From Lepidurus packardi (lineage: Eukaryota; Arthropoda; Branchiopoda; Notostraca; Triopsidae): DNA of 64,000 nt. Every line of letters starts with the position of its first letter. The first letter of the stretch is position 1. Positions 1 to 8,901 of this stretch are shown piece after piece. The notes beneath the pieces were generated by a model. It did not search any database and was not told the DNA's origin. It saw nothing but the letters and a program-made list of their open reading frames with translations. Location of the stretch: contig JAKZAN010000049.1 of the NCBI GenBank assembly GCA_023053545.1, positions 62,001 through 126,000 of the forward strand, read 5' to 3'. Made by a program: the position numbers and the translations under genes.

Positions 1-510
1 ATGCCTGCTTGGTCCCTTTCCGCTTTGTCCATTAACCTGACCCAACAACATCTGCCCACGGCCAACCTTACCTGGTTGGATCCAAAAATAGCCGACCACA
101 TCAAGACGCTAGAGAGGGAGAGTGGTGACATAGCCGCCAGTTGGAGAACGACTTGGGACGCGTTCCAGAAGGCCGCCGAGCAGCGCAAAAACATCTTCAA
201 GGGGACCCCCGATGAGTGGGATCACATCAACTATCCCACAATCACCATCTCGGGATCGTTCACAGCCATAGTGTTGGTAATCGGCGCCCTCCTGAGCTGG
301 TTCCTGTGGCGGGCCACCACCGGGCGTGACCACGCCCTCCAGGTACGCGTCGAGCACCTGGAGTCCGCATTACGCCTCCAGTGGCCCGCCGCGTTTGAAC
401 GACCAAGTTACAATCTGGATACGCTCTTACGACGTGTTCATGTGCTCGAAGCGAAGGCGCGGGCCCATGGAGGCGCTTTCCCTGTAGCCCTAGAAGAGGC
501 TAGTGTTTAA
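1..510 (+). CDS. Partial env-like ORF of an LTR retroelement (5' end outside window)
   Basis: This is an open frame of 169 residues that begins at the window edge, so the true start probably lies upstream. There is one clear hydrophobic segment at about residues 80-102, ending in Trp-Phe-Leu-Trp and followed by a charged, coiled-coil-prone cytoplasmic-like tail. A single membrane anchor followed about 135 bp later by an LTR is the layout of the last ORF (env-like) of errantivirus/Gypsy-type elements. No family motif was recognised in the sequence itself, so the call rests on context. An unrelated membrane protein next to a solo LTR remains possible. Confidence 0.4.
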   Translation: MPAWSLSALSINLTQQHLPTANLTWLDPKIADHIKTLERESGDIAASWRTTWDAFQKAAEQRKNIFKGTPDEWDHINYPTITISGSFTAIVLVIGALLSWFLWRATTGRDHALQVRVEHLESALRLQWPAAFERPSYNLDTLLRRVHVLEAKARAHGGAFPVALEEASV

Positions 511-645
511 GAAATGCGTGTCGTTATTAGTGACCATGTGCTTGCAATCTTGCCTTTAATTTCGCCTGGCATTGCCTCTAGATAGCGCTATCGACGCGTG
601 GTCCGCTTGTTTCGACCGGGACGTTCGAAAGCAGGCCGGGGGTAA

Positions 646-1076
646 TGTCACGGCTATATTTCGCATTGCTTGCTTTTTCTCACGCTTCGCTTTGCTTATT
701 TAGTTAAGATCAGCGTAACATCAGAGGATCCATCCGCCTGTGTACCGGATTACGCGTCCTGTACGGATACACCAGGCAGGATGGATCCCTGAGAGTGAGG
801 ATGATGTTTCCACTTAACCAAGTCAGTTGGTTAGAGAGTAGAGGTACTAGTCGGTAGTCTGTTAGTGGGAGCGTAAGAGAGTAGTCTGTTAGAGAGAGTC
901 GAAGGGTAGAGTCTTGAGTAGTGTTGTTATGTCCTAGTCCCCCTGTTCTCTGTACAAATAGTCCCTCTTAACTTTACCACTGTAATCTTCCCGAATACAG
1001 TTCTATAAATCCACCTTTCCCGAACATTACTCTAATTCCTGACGGATTTGATGCCCTGTCAGATTTAGACGTGACA
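646..1076 (+). repeat. LTR of a Gypsy-like retroelement
   Basis: This 431-bp block starts TGTCACG and ends CGTGACA, a short perfect inverted repeat with TG..CA ends, as expected of an LTR. A related copy in opposite orientation lies at 55047-55534, with clear similarity at both ends and a divergent middle. G-rich bases (GGCCGGGGG) just before the block could be a weak polypurine tract. It is read as the 3' LTR of the element carrying the upstream ORF. Confidence 0.75.
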
Positions 1077-1170
1077 ATATCAATAATGCACTCGACTTCT
1101 CCAGAGCCGCACTTTTTACAATTGCTTTCAAGACTTGCCGGGATTGCACGATCTAAAGCAGATGAAAGAG
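1077..1170 (-). pseudogene. Possible fragment of a chemosensory-protein (OS-D) like exon
   Basis: On the minus strand this flank of the LTR reads ALDRAIPASLESNCKKCGSG, then EVECIID. The pattern IP.AL...C.KC resembles the C-terminal Cys-x2-Cys part of arthropod chemosensory proteins (OS-D family). The frame closes just upstream and no convincing splice acceptor restores it. If real, it is a broken remnant cut by the LTR insertion. Chance resemblance is quite possible. Confidence 0.2.
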
Positions 1171-1394
1171 TTCAATGTTTTTTCCTGATCGATTTATTAA
1201 GAAGATATACCATCGTTGCCCAGAGAGTATGATCCACCCTGCTGTAAAACTAAAGTCTGACAAGGTTTAAGGGTCGTCTTAAAACCAACAGCCCAAGTAT
1301 AACGAAGGTGCGTAGCTAAGAATTTGTGTTTTAATGTGTCACATGTGACGCACAAAGCCCCACAGCCGTCTTCGCACCTGCAATGCTTCACAAA

Positions 1395-2024
1395 TTAAAT
1401 AATAGAAGCACTTAAAAAGTACCTAATAATCGCCGGATTTGGGTTGCATTTAACACAATTCTTATTAGTGAAAGGAGAAGATTCTTCCTTGAAAAAAGCA
1501 GTGAATATTTCCGGCCTTCTTGCTTCCCACCCTGAACATCTCTTTTCTCTCCTTTCAGTCCAAGTCCGAGAAGGAGGTGGATTTGGTTGTCCTTCAGTGA
1601 ACGTATTTTCATCCAAAAGTTTCCTGAGCCTCACTGGCTCAACGCGATTACCTACAATAATAAAACATTTAACCAACGAGAATAAATATTCTAACTTAGC
1701 TTCCTTACACGCTTGGGCCTGGGGAATTTCTGGAGCTTCGGACACGAAAGGTTCAGAGGTCGACGCACCATCGTTAAGATTAAGAGTTTTCGCTATACCA
1801 GTGGTCTTAGTTTTGGAAATACGCGATGGTCGGTTTGAGGATTGCAATGTTCCGGCTCTTGTGTGTATATACAGTTTACCAGGACTTTTTCCGCCATTTT
1901 TTCTACTCTTTGCTTTTTCAGCTTCCTTTTTTCTTTTCTGTACAGCTTCATAACGTTCTTTCAACATTTCACCGATCGCCGAAGCCAACTTCTGCTCGGT
2001 CTTCCTAATATTCCTTTTATTCAT
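1395..2024 (-). CDS. Hypothetical basic protein inside the element that hosts the MULE
   Basis: This is a 209-residue ORF of unrecognised family. The N-terminal third is very rich in Lys, Arg and Glu (coiled-coil/NLS-like), the middle is Ser/Thr/Pro-rich, and the C-terminus has Cys pairs. It starts about 110 bp inside the left edge of the MULE. Read on the minus strand with the MULE removed, it lies about 170 bp downstream of a terminal sequence at 8901-8877 that matches a MITE end at 45096. It may therefore belong to a longer, possibly autonomous member of that MITE family. No transposase motif is seen. Confidence 0.3.
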   Translation of the reverse strand: MNKRNIRKTEQKLASAIGEMLKERYEAVQKRKKEAEKAKSRKNGGKSPGKLYIHTRAGTLQSSNRPSRISKTKTTGIAKTLNLNDGASTSEPFVSEAPEIPQAQACKEAKLEYLFSLVKCFIIVGNRVEPVRLRKLLDENTFTEGQPNPPPSRTWTERREKRCSGWEARRPEIFTAFFKEESSPFTNKNCVKCNPNPAIIRYFLSASII

Positions 2025-2204
2025 TATTTTTTCCGATTTTCAACAACCAATGTTTGTAAACAAAAGCCCTAAGGAAGAATAACAGCACTCCTACGGGCGT
2101 AAAACGCAAGTTCTTAAGACACGATGGTGTCATATTTTATACGTTGAGCTATCATGACCCTCTTGTTTACCAAAAGTAGCAACCCCGCATAAAAGCGGGT
2201 TCTG

Positions 2205-2340
2205 AGGGAGGTGGCTTAGAAGCAGCAAGCCGCATAGCGGATTCAGCCATGTTGCAGGAGGTGTTTTAAAAGCAGCAAGCCGCATAAGCGGATTCAGCCA
2301 TGTTGTAGGAGGTTCTTAAAAGCAGCAAAACGCATGTTGC
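2205..2340. repeat. Subterminal direct repeats of the MULE
   Basis: Two adjacent copies of about 52 bp share the core AGCAGCAAGCCGCAT, then GCGGATTCAGCCATGTTG and a G-rich end; a third partial copy follows. Subterminal repeats of this kind are common transposase-binding sites in DNA transposons. The right end of the element has no equally clear array, so function is inferred only. Confidence 0.55.
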
Positions 2341-4146
2341 ACGTGATCTTTTTTTCTCCCCATGCCTTGCTGCGGCTTACGCCCTAGGGTGCTTAGAACC
2401 GAAATAATAAATATAAAAATATTATGTGTTCAGTAGGTGGCATGGGTTTTTGACAACTGACGGCAACAAAACGGAAATAATATTAATATGACTAAAAAAA
2501 CGTACAGTGAAAGTGGAATGTTATCTTAACAGCCCCGTCCTTTGTTGTTTAAGTAACAAGTTTTTATAACCAAGAAGACCAAATTATGCTTAACAAATGC
2601 CTTAATACAAAATAAAAACCTGAAATAAAAATTAAAGGACGAGAAGTTCGCAACTTTTCTTTGGGAACGTAAGTGATCTGATGCTGCTGCTGATTTTTTT
2701 TCTTCGTTTCAATTCTTGTAAGGCAGCAAGCAGTATGACTATGTTTTTTGCAAAGTTCTTAGGCTGACATAAAGCCACGACTATTGGGAAAAGCCTTTGA
2801 TCAGTCAAAAAAGTCTGTGGGTTAACTTAAAATGTAGTTTCAATTTTGCCAGTTCACGTAATAAATATAGGCTCTAGTCTGTTTAAAAGTCTACACCGGA
2901 AGGAAATGTGTGTCAAGTCTTGTGTTGAGATATTATAAAAAGGCTTCTGTAGGAAAATGTGTGGATCTCAGTTTGATTAAAGTAGAAATGGTACGTCTGT
3001 CTTGTCTTGTTGAGTCATACATAGTGCTTTGGTAGTCTTTGATCTGACCTGACCTGACCTTATTCCACTTGTACTGTTGATTAACCGCACTCGGACGACT
3101 AATTGTTGTGATCTTTCTATATTTGCGTCCTGAACTACCCGTATATAAGCTCCGACGGTTTTGGCTTTGGAAAAAAAAGGTTCCTGTGTTGTTTTAATGA
3201 ATAGACCAGGTTCTTTTGGAGTGCATTATCTAACTACCAAAGTCAGGCAGCAACCATGATTAACTTTAAGTAAGCTGCATGACGATTACGATCGCAAGAA
3301 TTACAATGACAAATGTAGGGCGTTTAGATTAGTTAAAGGAACTTGTTTTACTAGACTACTTTTTACAAGAGCTCGAGTAGATTGTGTGATTGCTCGAAAA
3401 ACTCTTGGTACCTATCCTGATTCCATAGTTTATATCCGCCAGAGGTAATCTCTAGAGAATTGGAATTTGTATACAAAAGTCAAGGAAGTGATCAGGTTAG
3501 GCCAAGGGTAAGGAATACTACTGTACAACTGTTTTGGGATAAATAAGATTGTTTTGATTGTTTGGGCCGCCGAGTGGGTTCGTTCTTGGCTCAACCCAGT
3601 TGATTTGGCGTAAGTTATCTTCATATTAGTTATTGCAGTAGTATATATTGTATAAGTATTTATCTTTGTATATATAGCTTCTTTATCAGTACCAGTTCTT
3701 ATAATTCTTATTTGTATCAGTTTTTATTTATTTGATAGTATTTTTTTAAACGGTAAACAGAAAAGACACAGCCCGTCAGCTATGTAGTGTCTTCTTCTGT
3801 TCAAGACTATTAAACCGCATGGCAAATTCTCCATATAAAACTTACTCATCTTAATTATAGCCAAATATGGAAGACAAAGTATGAGGTAGAAAAGCCTAAA
3901 AACAAGTAGTGGGTGCGGGGCAATAGCAAAAGTAAGGAAGATTCTGGAAAAAGCAGAAAAGATTGTGTAGCCTAACGTACCGTGGGAATCGAAGACAGAA
4001 AGGGAGTACACGGTGAGCAGTACTGACTTTTTGCCTAAAAGCCTAAACCCGGAGAGACTAGGCGGCAAAACCTCGAAAAGCCGAAACCCGGAGCGACTAT
4101 AGGCAACATTTCGCTATAGGCAACATTTTCATTTCGCTGTTATTGG
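2341..4146. other. Non-coding interior of the MULE
   Basis: No convincing gene was seen here. The stretch is AT-rich with only short ORFs. Two degenerate direct repeats are visible. A block around 4038-4066 (AAACCCGGAG...) recurs at 4082-4105. Sequence at 3906-3975 (GGGCAATAG.AAAAGTAAGGAA) recurs at 4147-4200, hinting at local duplication of the 5' part of the following plus-strand ORF. Confidence 0.5.
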
Positions 4147-4371
4147 GTGTGGGCAATAGAAAAAGTAAGGAAAGCCGTTAAAATGATCAGAAAAGATTTT
4201 GCAGACGTTGCTAACCTTCCTGTCAAAAAATCCATCGGGAGTTATGAGTTTTTGTTTAAGCGGACCTATCGAGCGTGGGAAGGTAAGACAAGAGCAGTTC
4301 GAGCAGCCCTATTTAAGTTGCCAACTTTAGAAGCTCCTTATTCAGTCCAAATCCAGCAAGGAAGAAAGTAA
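4147..4371 (+). CDS. Hypothetical ORF, possible upstream exon of the MULE plus-strand gene
   Basis: This 74-codon frame encodes a basic, partly helical peptide. It contains a potential donor (AAA|GTAAGC) near 4369. Joining it to the next acceptor (TATCTAG, just before 4589) gives a frame different from the zinc-knuckle frame, so it is either non-coding, frameshifted, or a separate exon. No family was recognised. Confidence 0.2.
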   Translation: MWAIEKVRKAVKMIRKDFADVANLPVKKSIGSYEFLFKRTYRAWEGKTRAVRAALFKLPTLEAPYSVQIQQGRK

Positions 4372-4588
4372 GCACTTTTTAAGCATTGGTTGAATTTATA
4401 TTTAAGTTCTTGGGGTTTTAGTGTCTTTTTTTCATTCTTTTTGTCAATAATTTGTCGCTTCATTTCGCTATTATTTTTTATATGTTTTAAACGTAATCAT
4501 CACAAACCTTGCATATTTCGAAAGCTAAGAAAAAAACTCGTAAAAGAAAATAAAAGAAACTTTCTTGTTTCTTTTGTTTACTATCTAG

Positions 4589-4949
4589 ATGGAAACCACC
4601 GTTACGCCTGCTGCCGTCGCCCCGCCTGCCGCCCCCACGCCTGCTGCCGTCGCCCCTACGCCTGCTGCCGCCCCCACACCGGCCGCCGCCGCCATCCCAG
4701 CTGGCCTGTCTAAGGGCGGAGGGCGGGGCAGATGGAGGAGAAGGAACCCCCATCAGGAGGGGCTGCTGCGAGCGGCCATTGAAGCGGCCATGGCCAGTAG
4801 CAATGGCCCGGAAGCCAAGTAAATAATTAGCTTTTTAATTAATTTATTCTGATTACCTTTCTTGTTATAGTCGCTTCCGTGGCCGCTGCCATTCGTGCGG
4901 GCGGCACGGGCATCGTGCCGCCCAGTGTCGTACTGTCATGAAGATCTGA
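4589..4949 (+). CDS. Small two-exon CCHC zinc-knuckle protein carried by the MULE
   Basis: Exon 1 is 4589-4818, the intron is 4819-4870 (GTAAAT..TTATAG), and exon 2 is 4871-4949; the product is 102 residues. The N-terminal half is a Pro/Ala/Thr low-complexity tract followed by a Gly/Arg-rich basic patch. Exon 2 gives RCHSCGRHGHRAAQCR, a perfect CX2CX4HX4C zinc knuckle that appears only after splicing, which supports the intron. The stop codon TGA (4947-4949) is the last three bases of the left arm of the hairpin at 4930-4985, so the reading frame may have been truncated by whatever created that hairpin. The gene converges on the transposase gene. A nucleic-acid-binding accessory role is inference; capture from a Gag-like gene is an alternative. 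Confidence 0.5.
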
Positions 4950-4985
4950 ACTCCTAATTTGTAGATCAGATCTTCATGACAGTAC
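4930..4985. repeat. Perfect hairpin 1 (20-bp stem, 16-nt loop)
   Basis: Arm 4930-4949 is the exact reverse complement of 4966-4985. The loop 4950-4965 reads ACTCCTAATTTGTAGA. The same loop, in the same orientation, closes hairpin 2 at 5113-5170, whose stem is unrelated. Confidence 0.95.
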
Positions 4986-5066
4986 ATAAATGTCAATGGG
5001 AAGGAAACCAGGCCTACGGATTGCAAGGGAAACGTCTTGAAGTTACGAGGTAACTTGCTAAGGAAA

Positions 5067-6371
5067 TTAGGCTAGGGTTAAAAGACACATAACAGCTTTA
5101 GGTATAGAGCGGCCAGTACAACTATTGAACCCAACTCCTAATTTGTAGATGGGTTCAATAGTTGTACTGGACCATTCACTTTCTCTCGGAACATAATATT
5201 CAACAAAGTAAGCCAAGAACATTGGATGGTGTTCTTCTGCGTACGTCAGGAAAGCTTGCAAACGTCTTTGAAAGATACTTTTCTCTCTAATCCGGATTAA
5301 ATGGCCGAGTAGAGACAGAATGTTGTTGATAACTTCCGTGTCCGCACGGGGATGATCGTGCAATCTTTTGTGCCACGCTCTTTCTACATGCCAAATGCAA
5401 ATGCGCCTGGTGGTAATCGAAACGTCAAAAACATCTTTCCAGGCAAGCCAGAATTGATCTGCCATGTCACTCATAAATTCCAAAGTTTTAATACTACCAA
5501 CCTTTTCTTTAATTTTGGAAAAGAATAAACGATATACTTCTCTATTCTCTCTATCACTTAGAAGAAAAGCAACCGGATAACCCGATCGATCTTCAGACAA
5601 GACGAGAAGCGTTGTCAAAACAAACATATACTGGTTAACCTGGTAAGTACTGTCTATGCATATACATTTATGGGCATACTTCTTTAAGGCTTCCTGCTGA
5701 TCCTCGTACATAATGCCTAGAGCAAAGTTTTCAACACCTAATTCTGCAACACCTTCATCTGCAACGTTTTGCTTTTTATACAGAAATACCGGATTATATT
5801 CCTCTGTTGCCATTTGTTGGATCCATAAGTCAACGCTCTCAGAATCGATCTTATGTTTCCGGAAAACGCTCGGGTTTTTCTGAGCGAGGTTATGTAAATC
5901 TTTCATGGTAACGGCCTGGTCCCTAGAAAGTACATCACTGATGATGGGCTCTGCCATACAACTCTCAATAATTTTGCGTTTAGGGATTCCGATCAAAAGC
6001 TTCTGTTGTAATTCTTGTTCTGTTCCTTTATGAAGGCGACAACGACCTGGTAAACGATCATGGCCAACATGAGTTAGGCAACATGTAACCTCAATTCTTT
6101 TTGTAAGGTGCCATACTTGCGCAATTATAAAGCTGGTACAATGGACACCCGTACAACAAGACTTTAGTCGCTTCAGGGCACGTTTGCCTGTACCCTGATT
6201 TTTATACGAGAAAGAGCGATTGCACACGTAGGTTGTTGTACTGTAACTAGTGCACTTCCGAGCTCCCCTTCTATTACGAAAACTAACACATGCACTTCTT
6301 TCTATCTCTGTTTTCCATGACAAGAAACTGTTCTCGTCAGTAAAACTGAGTTCGTCTAGCTTGCAGGACAA
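5067..6371 (-). CDS. MULE transposase ORF
   Basis: 434 codons. The N-terminal part has a FLYWCH/WRKY-like region with a Cys/His pattern (about residues 15-115, including THVGH and Cys pairs). The MULE catalytic domain follows: CIDSTYQ gives the first Asp (D240), EFMSDMADQF the second (about D302), and the CIWHVERAW block is typical of the family. The C-terminus is short and odd: from about residue 405 the frame runs through hairpin 2, so the normal end is probably lost. The frame is open upstream of its first Met for at least 100 bases, overlapping the OTU ORF in the -1 frame. The two are therefore likely one polyprotein or one frameshifted gene. It would act as a nuclear DDE transposase on the element's own ends. 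Confidence 0.75.
   Translation of the reverse strand: MSCKLDELSFTDENSFLSWKTEIERSACVSFRNRRGARKCTSYSTTTYVCNRSFSYKNQGTGKRALKRLKSCCTGVHCTSFIIAQVWHLTKRIEVTCCLTHVGHDRLPGRCRLHKGTEQELQQKLLIGIPKRKIIESCMAEPIISDVLSRDQAVTMKDLHNLAQKNPSVFRKHKIDSESVDLWIQQMATEEYNPVFLYKKQNVADEGVAELGVENFALGIMYEDQQEALKKYAHKCICIDSTYQVNQYMFVLTTLLVLSEDRSGYPVAFLLSDRENREVYRLFFSKIKEKVGSIKTLEFMSDMADQFWLAWKDVFDVSITTRRICIWHVERAWHKRLHDHPRADTEVINNILSLLGHLIRIREKSIFQRRLQAFLTYAEEHHPMFLAYFVEYYVPRESEWSSTTIEPIYKLGVGFNSCTGRSIPKAVMCLLTLA
5113..5170. repeat. Perfect hairpin 2 (21-bp stem, same 16-nt loop as hairpin 1)
   Basis: Arm 5113-5133 is the exact reverse complement of 5150-5170. The loop 5134-5149 is identical to the loop at 4950-4965. It lies inside the 3' end of the transposase frame, 127 bp from hairpin 1. 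Confidence 0.95.
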
Positions 6372-6403
6372 ACCATGACTGTTAGCATGCTCAACATAAG
6401 ACG

Positions 6404-8404
6404 TCAGACGTGACAGCTTCGCTTCACAACCAGGGTAATAGAAACTATTCTTGGTTGCTGTTCGAGCTTTCTCTTTTTTCTAGCAACGCTACAGAATTCA
6501 TCGTCAGAATCGGTGACTAAAGTACTGCAATTAATGGTATCAGCAGACACACTACCATCACTAACACTGCTCTGAGACGCAGAACTTGTTACGGGGTCAT
6601 AAGTCGGCTCTGACTGATCTAACTCGACTAAGGTATGCAATTGCTGTGTGTTACCTGAAATCATGTCTAAAGAATAATCTTTGGCAACGCTAGCACTACC
6701 ACTGCTCTGAGACGCAGAATGTACTACTGGGTCATGAATCAGCTCTGACTGATCTAACTCGACTAAGCTAGGCAATTGCTGCTTGTCCACTGAAACCACG
6801 GTTAAAGACTGCTGCTCCTTGTCTACCGGGGCAATTAAGGGAATCTCCTCGAAAGTACTTGTTTCTTCTAATACAAGAGAATGAACTACGTCTACATGAC
6901 GGGTGAGCAGGTCTTTTCTAGTAAATTGCAAACTACATTGCAGGCATTGAAATCTAGACACATGGCACCTTTTCTTTTCTACATGTACCTTCAAATTGTT
7001 CTTCCTTGTAAAAACAGTTTTACAGTCTTCACATGTAAAGCCTTGAGATCCTTGGTCCACAGGAAGAATTTGACTAGAGCTTTGTTTTTCTAGCTGAAGC
7101 TTACAGCGCTGGTTCTTAATGTGATTCTCCAAATTTTGATTTGTTTTAAACGTTGTTGCACATCCCGTGCACGAAAATTTTGCATGCCCTTGCTTATTAT
7201 GGGAGTCTGCTCTGCCTAGCTTTGCACGAGGTGTTTTATTATCATTCGATGAAATGCCTTTTGTGACATTTCCTTCGTGCTCTCCCTTTTTAGCGACAAC
7301 AGCTTTAGGGACTGACAATCCCAACCTTGAGCCTGAATTTTCATGGGAGAACGACTCGCGAAGCCCTGAACTAGTGGCGGTACTACTATTTTGCATAGAA
7401 CTGCATAAGTTAACTACAGGTGCTGCCACACTTGCAGCTTCAACTGGGTGATCGAAAATTTCTGATGCAGCTTCTACAAAATCAACAACGGGCAGAGTAG
7501 GCCTACAGCAATTCTCTGACAAAAGGACGGGAGATTGACTCGCACGCTCGCGCTCTAACAAAGGTACAAAATGAATGGGATTCCAGTTAGGTGTAGGGAC
7601 TAAACGTCCACTTTTTGACCTCGAGCACCCCCTGAAATCCCCAGTCCACATTATGCGGATAGTTTCCGGCGAAACGACATCATTTGGTGAAAAAGTTTCG
7701 TTTAAAAGAAGCGCGGGATGAAGTCGCGCGAGGCTGCCATCCGCTTTCGGATAAACCGACTCCACGGCTATCTTACAAACATTAGCCAAAGCTGGGAATG
7801 CAAGTATGCTCGAATATTCCAGATTCTTGGTCTGTTCCATGGAATAGAACTTCAAACAGTCTTCCGTCGGTGGAATACCTGTAGGGCACGCTGTGCCATC
7901 ATCGCCCGTGAAGATAATACGGTCGAAACGGAATCCTGAGTACTTGTTAAGGGCAGTAATTTGTTTCTCGGAGAGGTATCCGGCTGACTCTCTGGAGTAC
8001 AACTTATAATTAGTCGCCAACTCGACTACAACTCGGCAGCGCAACTCAACGGCCTTACTTTGGTTGCCGAACAAAGACAAAGAAGCGGAATTGAAGAAAC
8101 AATTCCCATCTCCTTTGCTTTCCAAAGCTAAAACTCCGCTAAAACGTTCGGGCAAAGTTTGGCAAGCAGTTTGGTCAATTCTCAAACACCGAAATGACTG
8201 CACCCTTGCCACACGGTTTGGTAGAGGGTAGGCAATTAACTCTTTTTTTTTCGAGAAACATACTTGTCGAAATTTCTCAAAATGTTCATTAGAAATGTTT
8301 ACGCGCTCTGTCGACGTGCTAACGTAGACCGATGCTGGCAAATTAGCTGCATGCTCAAGATCGCGAAGACAGCTTTCAAAAAACAGCGCCCTTGATGTAT
8401 CCAT
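6404..8404 (-). CDS. OTU cysteine protease / zinc-finger protein of the MULE
   Basis: 666 codons, starting at the first ATG near the element's right end. Residues about 85-290 form an OTU-type protease domain: GDGNCFFNS supplies the catalytic Cys (about C102, preceded by Asp) and NWNPIHFVPL supplies the catalytic His (about H278). Three C2H2/C2HC zinc fingers follow at about residues 405-520 (C..C-x12-H..C/H spacing), then a Ser-rich tail with two similar about 45-residue repeats (DQSEL.HDPV.. / DQSEP.YDPV..) and a basic KKRK patch. OTU domains recur in several MULE lineages. In this element the protein probably supports transposition, but its target is unknown. The KKRK codons contain an A_AAA_AAG slip site (see 6473-6479). 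Confidence 0.7.
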   Translation of the reverse strand: MDTSRALFFESCLRDLEHAANLPASVYVSTSTERVNISNEHFEKFRQVCFSKKKELIAYPLPNRVARVQSFRCLRIDQTACQTLPERFSGVLALESKGDGNCFFNSASLSLFGNQSKAVELRCRVVVELATNYKLYSRESAGYLSEKQITALNKYSGFRFDRIIFTGDDGTACPTGIPPTEDCLKFYSMEQTKNLEYSSILAFPALANVCKIAVESVYPKADGSLARLHPALLLNETFSPNDVVSPETIRIMWTGDFRGCSRSKSGRLVPTPNWNPIHFVPLLERERASQSPVLLSENCCRPTLPVVDFVEAASEIFDHPVEAASVAAPVVNLCSSMQNSSTATSSGLRESFSHENSGSRLGLSVPKAVVAKKGEHEGNVTKGISSNDNKTPRAKLGRADSHNKQGHAKFSCTGCATTFKTNQNLENHIKNQRCKLQLEKQSSSQILPVDQGSQGFTCEDCKTVFTRKNNLKVHVEKKRCHVSRFQCLQCSLQFTRKDLLTRHVDVVHSLVLEETSTFEEIPLIAPVDKEQQSLTVVSVDKQQLPSLVELDQSELIHDPVVHSASQSSGSASVAKDYSLDMISGNTQQLHTLVELDQSEPTYDPVTSSASQSSVSDGSVSADTINCSTLVTDSDDEFCSVARKKRKLEQQPRIVSITLVVKRSCHV
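6473..6479 (-). promoter_or_regulatory. Candidate -1 ribosomal frameshift heptamer joining OTU and transposase ORFs
   Basis: On the minus strand the codons AGA AAA AAG place the heptamer A_AAA_AAG in the zero frame of the OTU ORF. A -1 slip there continues as E-K-A-R-T-A-T-K-N-S-F-Y-Y-P-G-C and on into the transposase ORF without a stop. A simple one-base indel in a six-A run would look the same. Confidence 0.4.
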
Positions 8405-8844
8405 ATTAAAAGGAAATGAAAAAGTTAATTTGTTAGAAGAAAAGAAACACAGGGAAACACAGAATAAAATAAAAACAAACCTTACTCAAAAAATTAATCG
8501 AGGGTTAAGAGAATAACTACACTAAATAAGTAATCCGGGGTTATGAAGAACTACAGAAAATAAGGAACTACACTAAACAAGAAACTACACTAAATAAGGA
8601 ACTACACTTATTGCCGACTAGTGAGCGAAAGAAAGTGAAGGACTGAAACAAGAAAACGTTACATGCAGCGGCCTTATATAGTGTGCTGCGGTTTGCAATA
8701 CCTCGCCTGAAGCCAAATAAGGATTTTGCGGGTCGCTTAGGCTCCTCCCCAAACATGTCTGAACCCGCTTATGCGAGAGTTGCTACTTTTGGTAAACAAG
8801 GGAAGGGTCATGTTAGCCCGTGCAGGGTCATGTTAGCCCGTGCA
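8405..8844 (-). promoter_or_regulatory. MULE 5' leader and right terminus
   Basis: This is the region upstream of the OTU ORF. It holds a degenerate tandem motif (about GGAACTACACTAAATAA, 8513-8610), an AT-rich leader, and from about 8730 the inverted terminal sequence. At 8805-8844 a 20-bp block beginning AGGGTCATG is present twice in tandem. No defined promoter elements were identified. Confidence 0.4.
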
Positions 8845-8876
8845 ATATTTTATCTGGGTATACTGTACATATATTC

Positions 8877-8901
8877 GTAACTAAATCCGGAGAACGTGTT
8901 G
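8877..8901 (-). repeat. Terminal 25 bp of the CAACACGTTCTCC element family
   Basis: Read on the minus strand, this is base-for-base identical to the first 25 bp of the MITE at 45096. The intervening 8854-8876 and the sequence left of 2132 would be its interior, split by the MULE. Confidence 0.6.

Larger units (their letters stand above)
2141..8844 (-). mobile_element. Complete Mutator-like (MULE) DNA transposon with 9-bp target duplication
   Basis: The 9-mer ATATTTTAT occurs at 2132-2140 and again at 8845-8853, bounding 6704 bp. Nine-base duplications are the hallmark of Mutator elements. Just inside are imperfect inverted ends: about 2153-2220 matches the reverse complement of about 8730-8818, including TTGTTTACCAAAAGTAGCAA. 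The right end carries two tandem copies of a 20-bp terminal motif. Inside, on the minus strand, are an OTU/zinc-finger ORF and a MULE transposase ORF; on the plus strand is a small CCHC protein gene. Animal MULEs such as the Phantom group are the likely relatives (from memory, unverified). Confidence 0.8.

Noticed and set aside
4950..4966. Hairpin loop resembling part of a Cas12a-type CRISPR repeat (AATTT..GTAGAT)
   Set aside because: Only a few bases agree, the order of the halves differs, there is no array or cas gene, and the context is a eukaryotic transposon.
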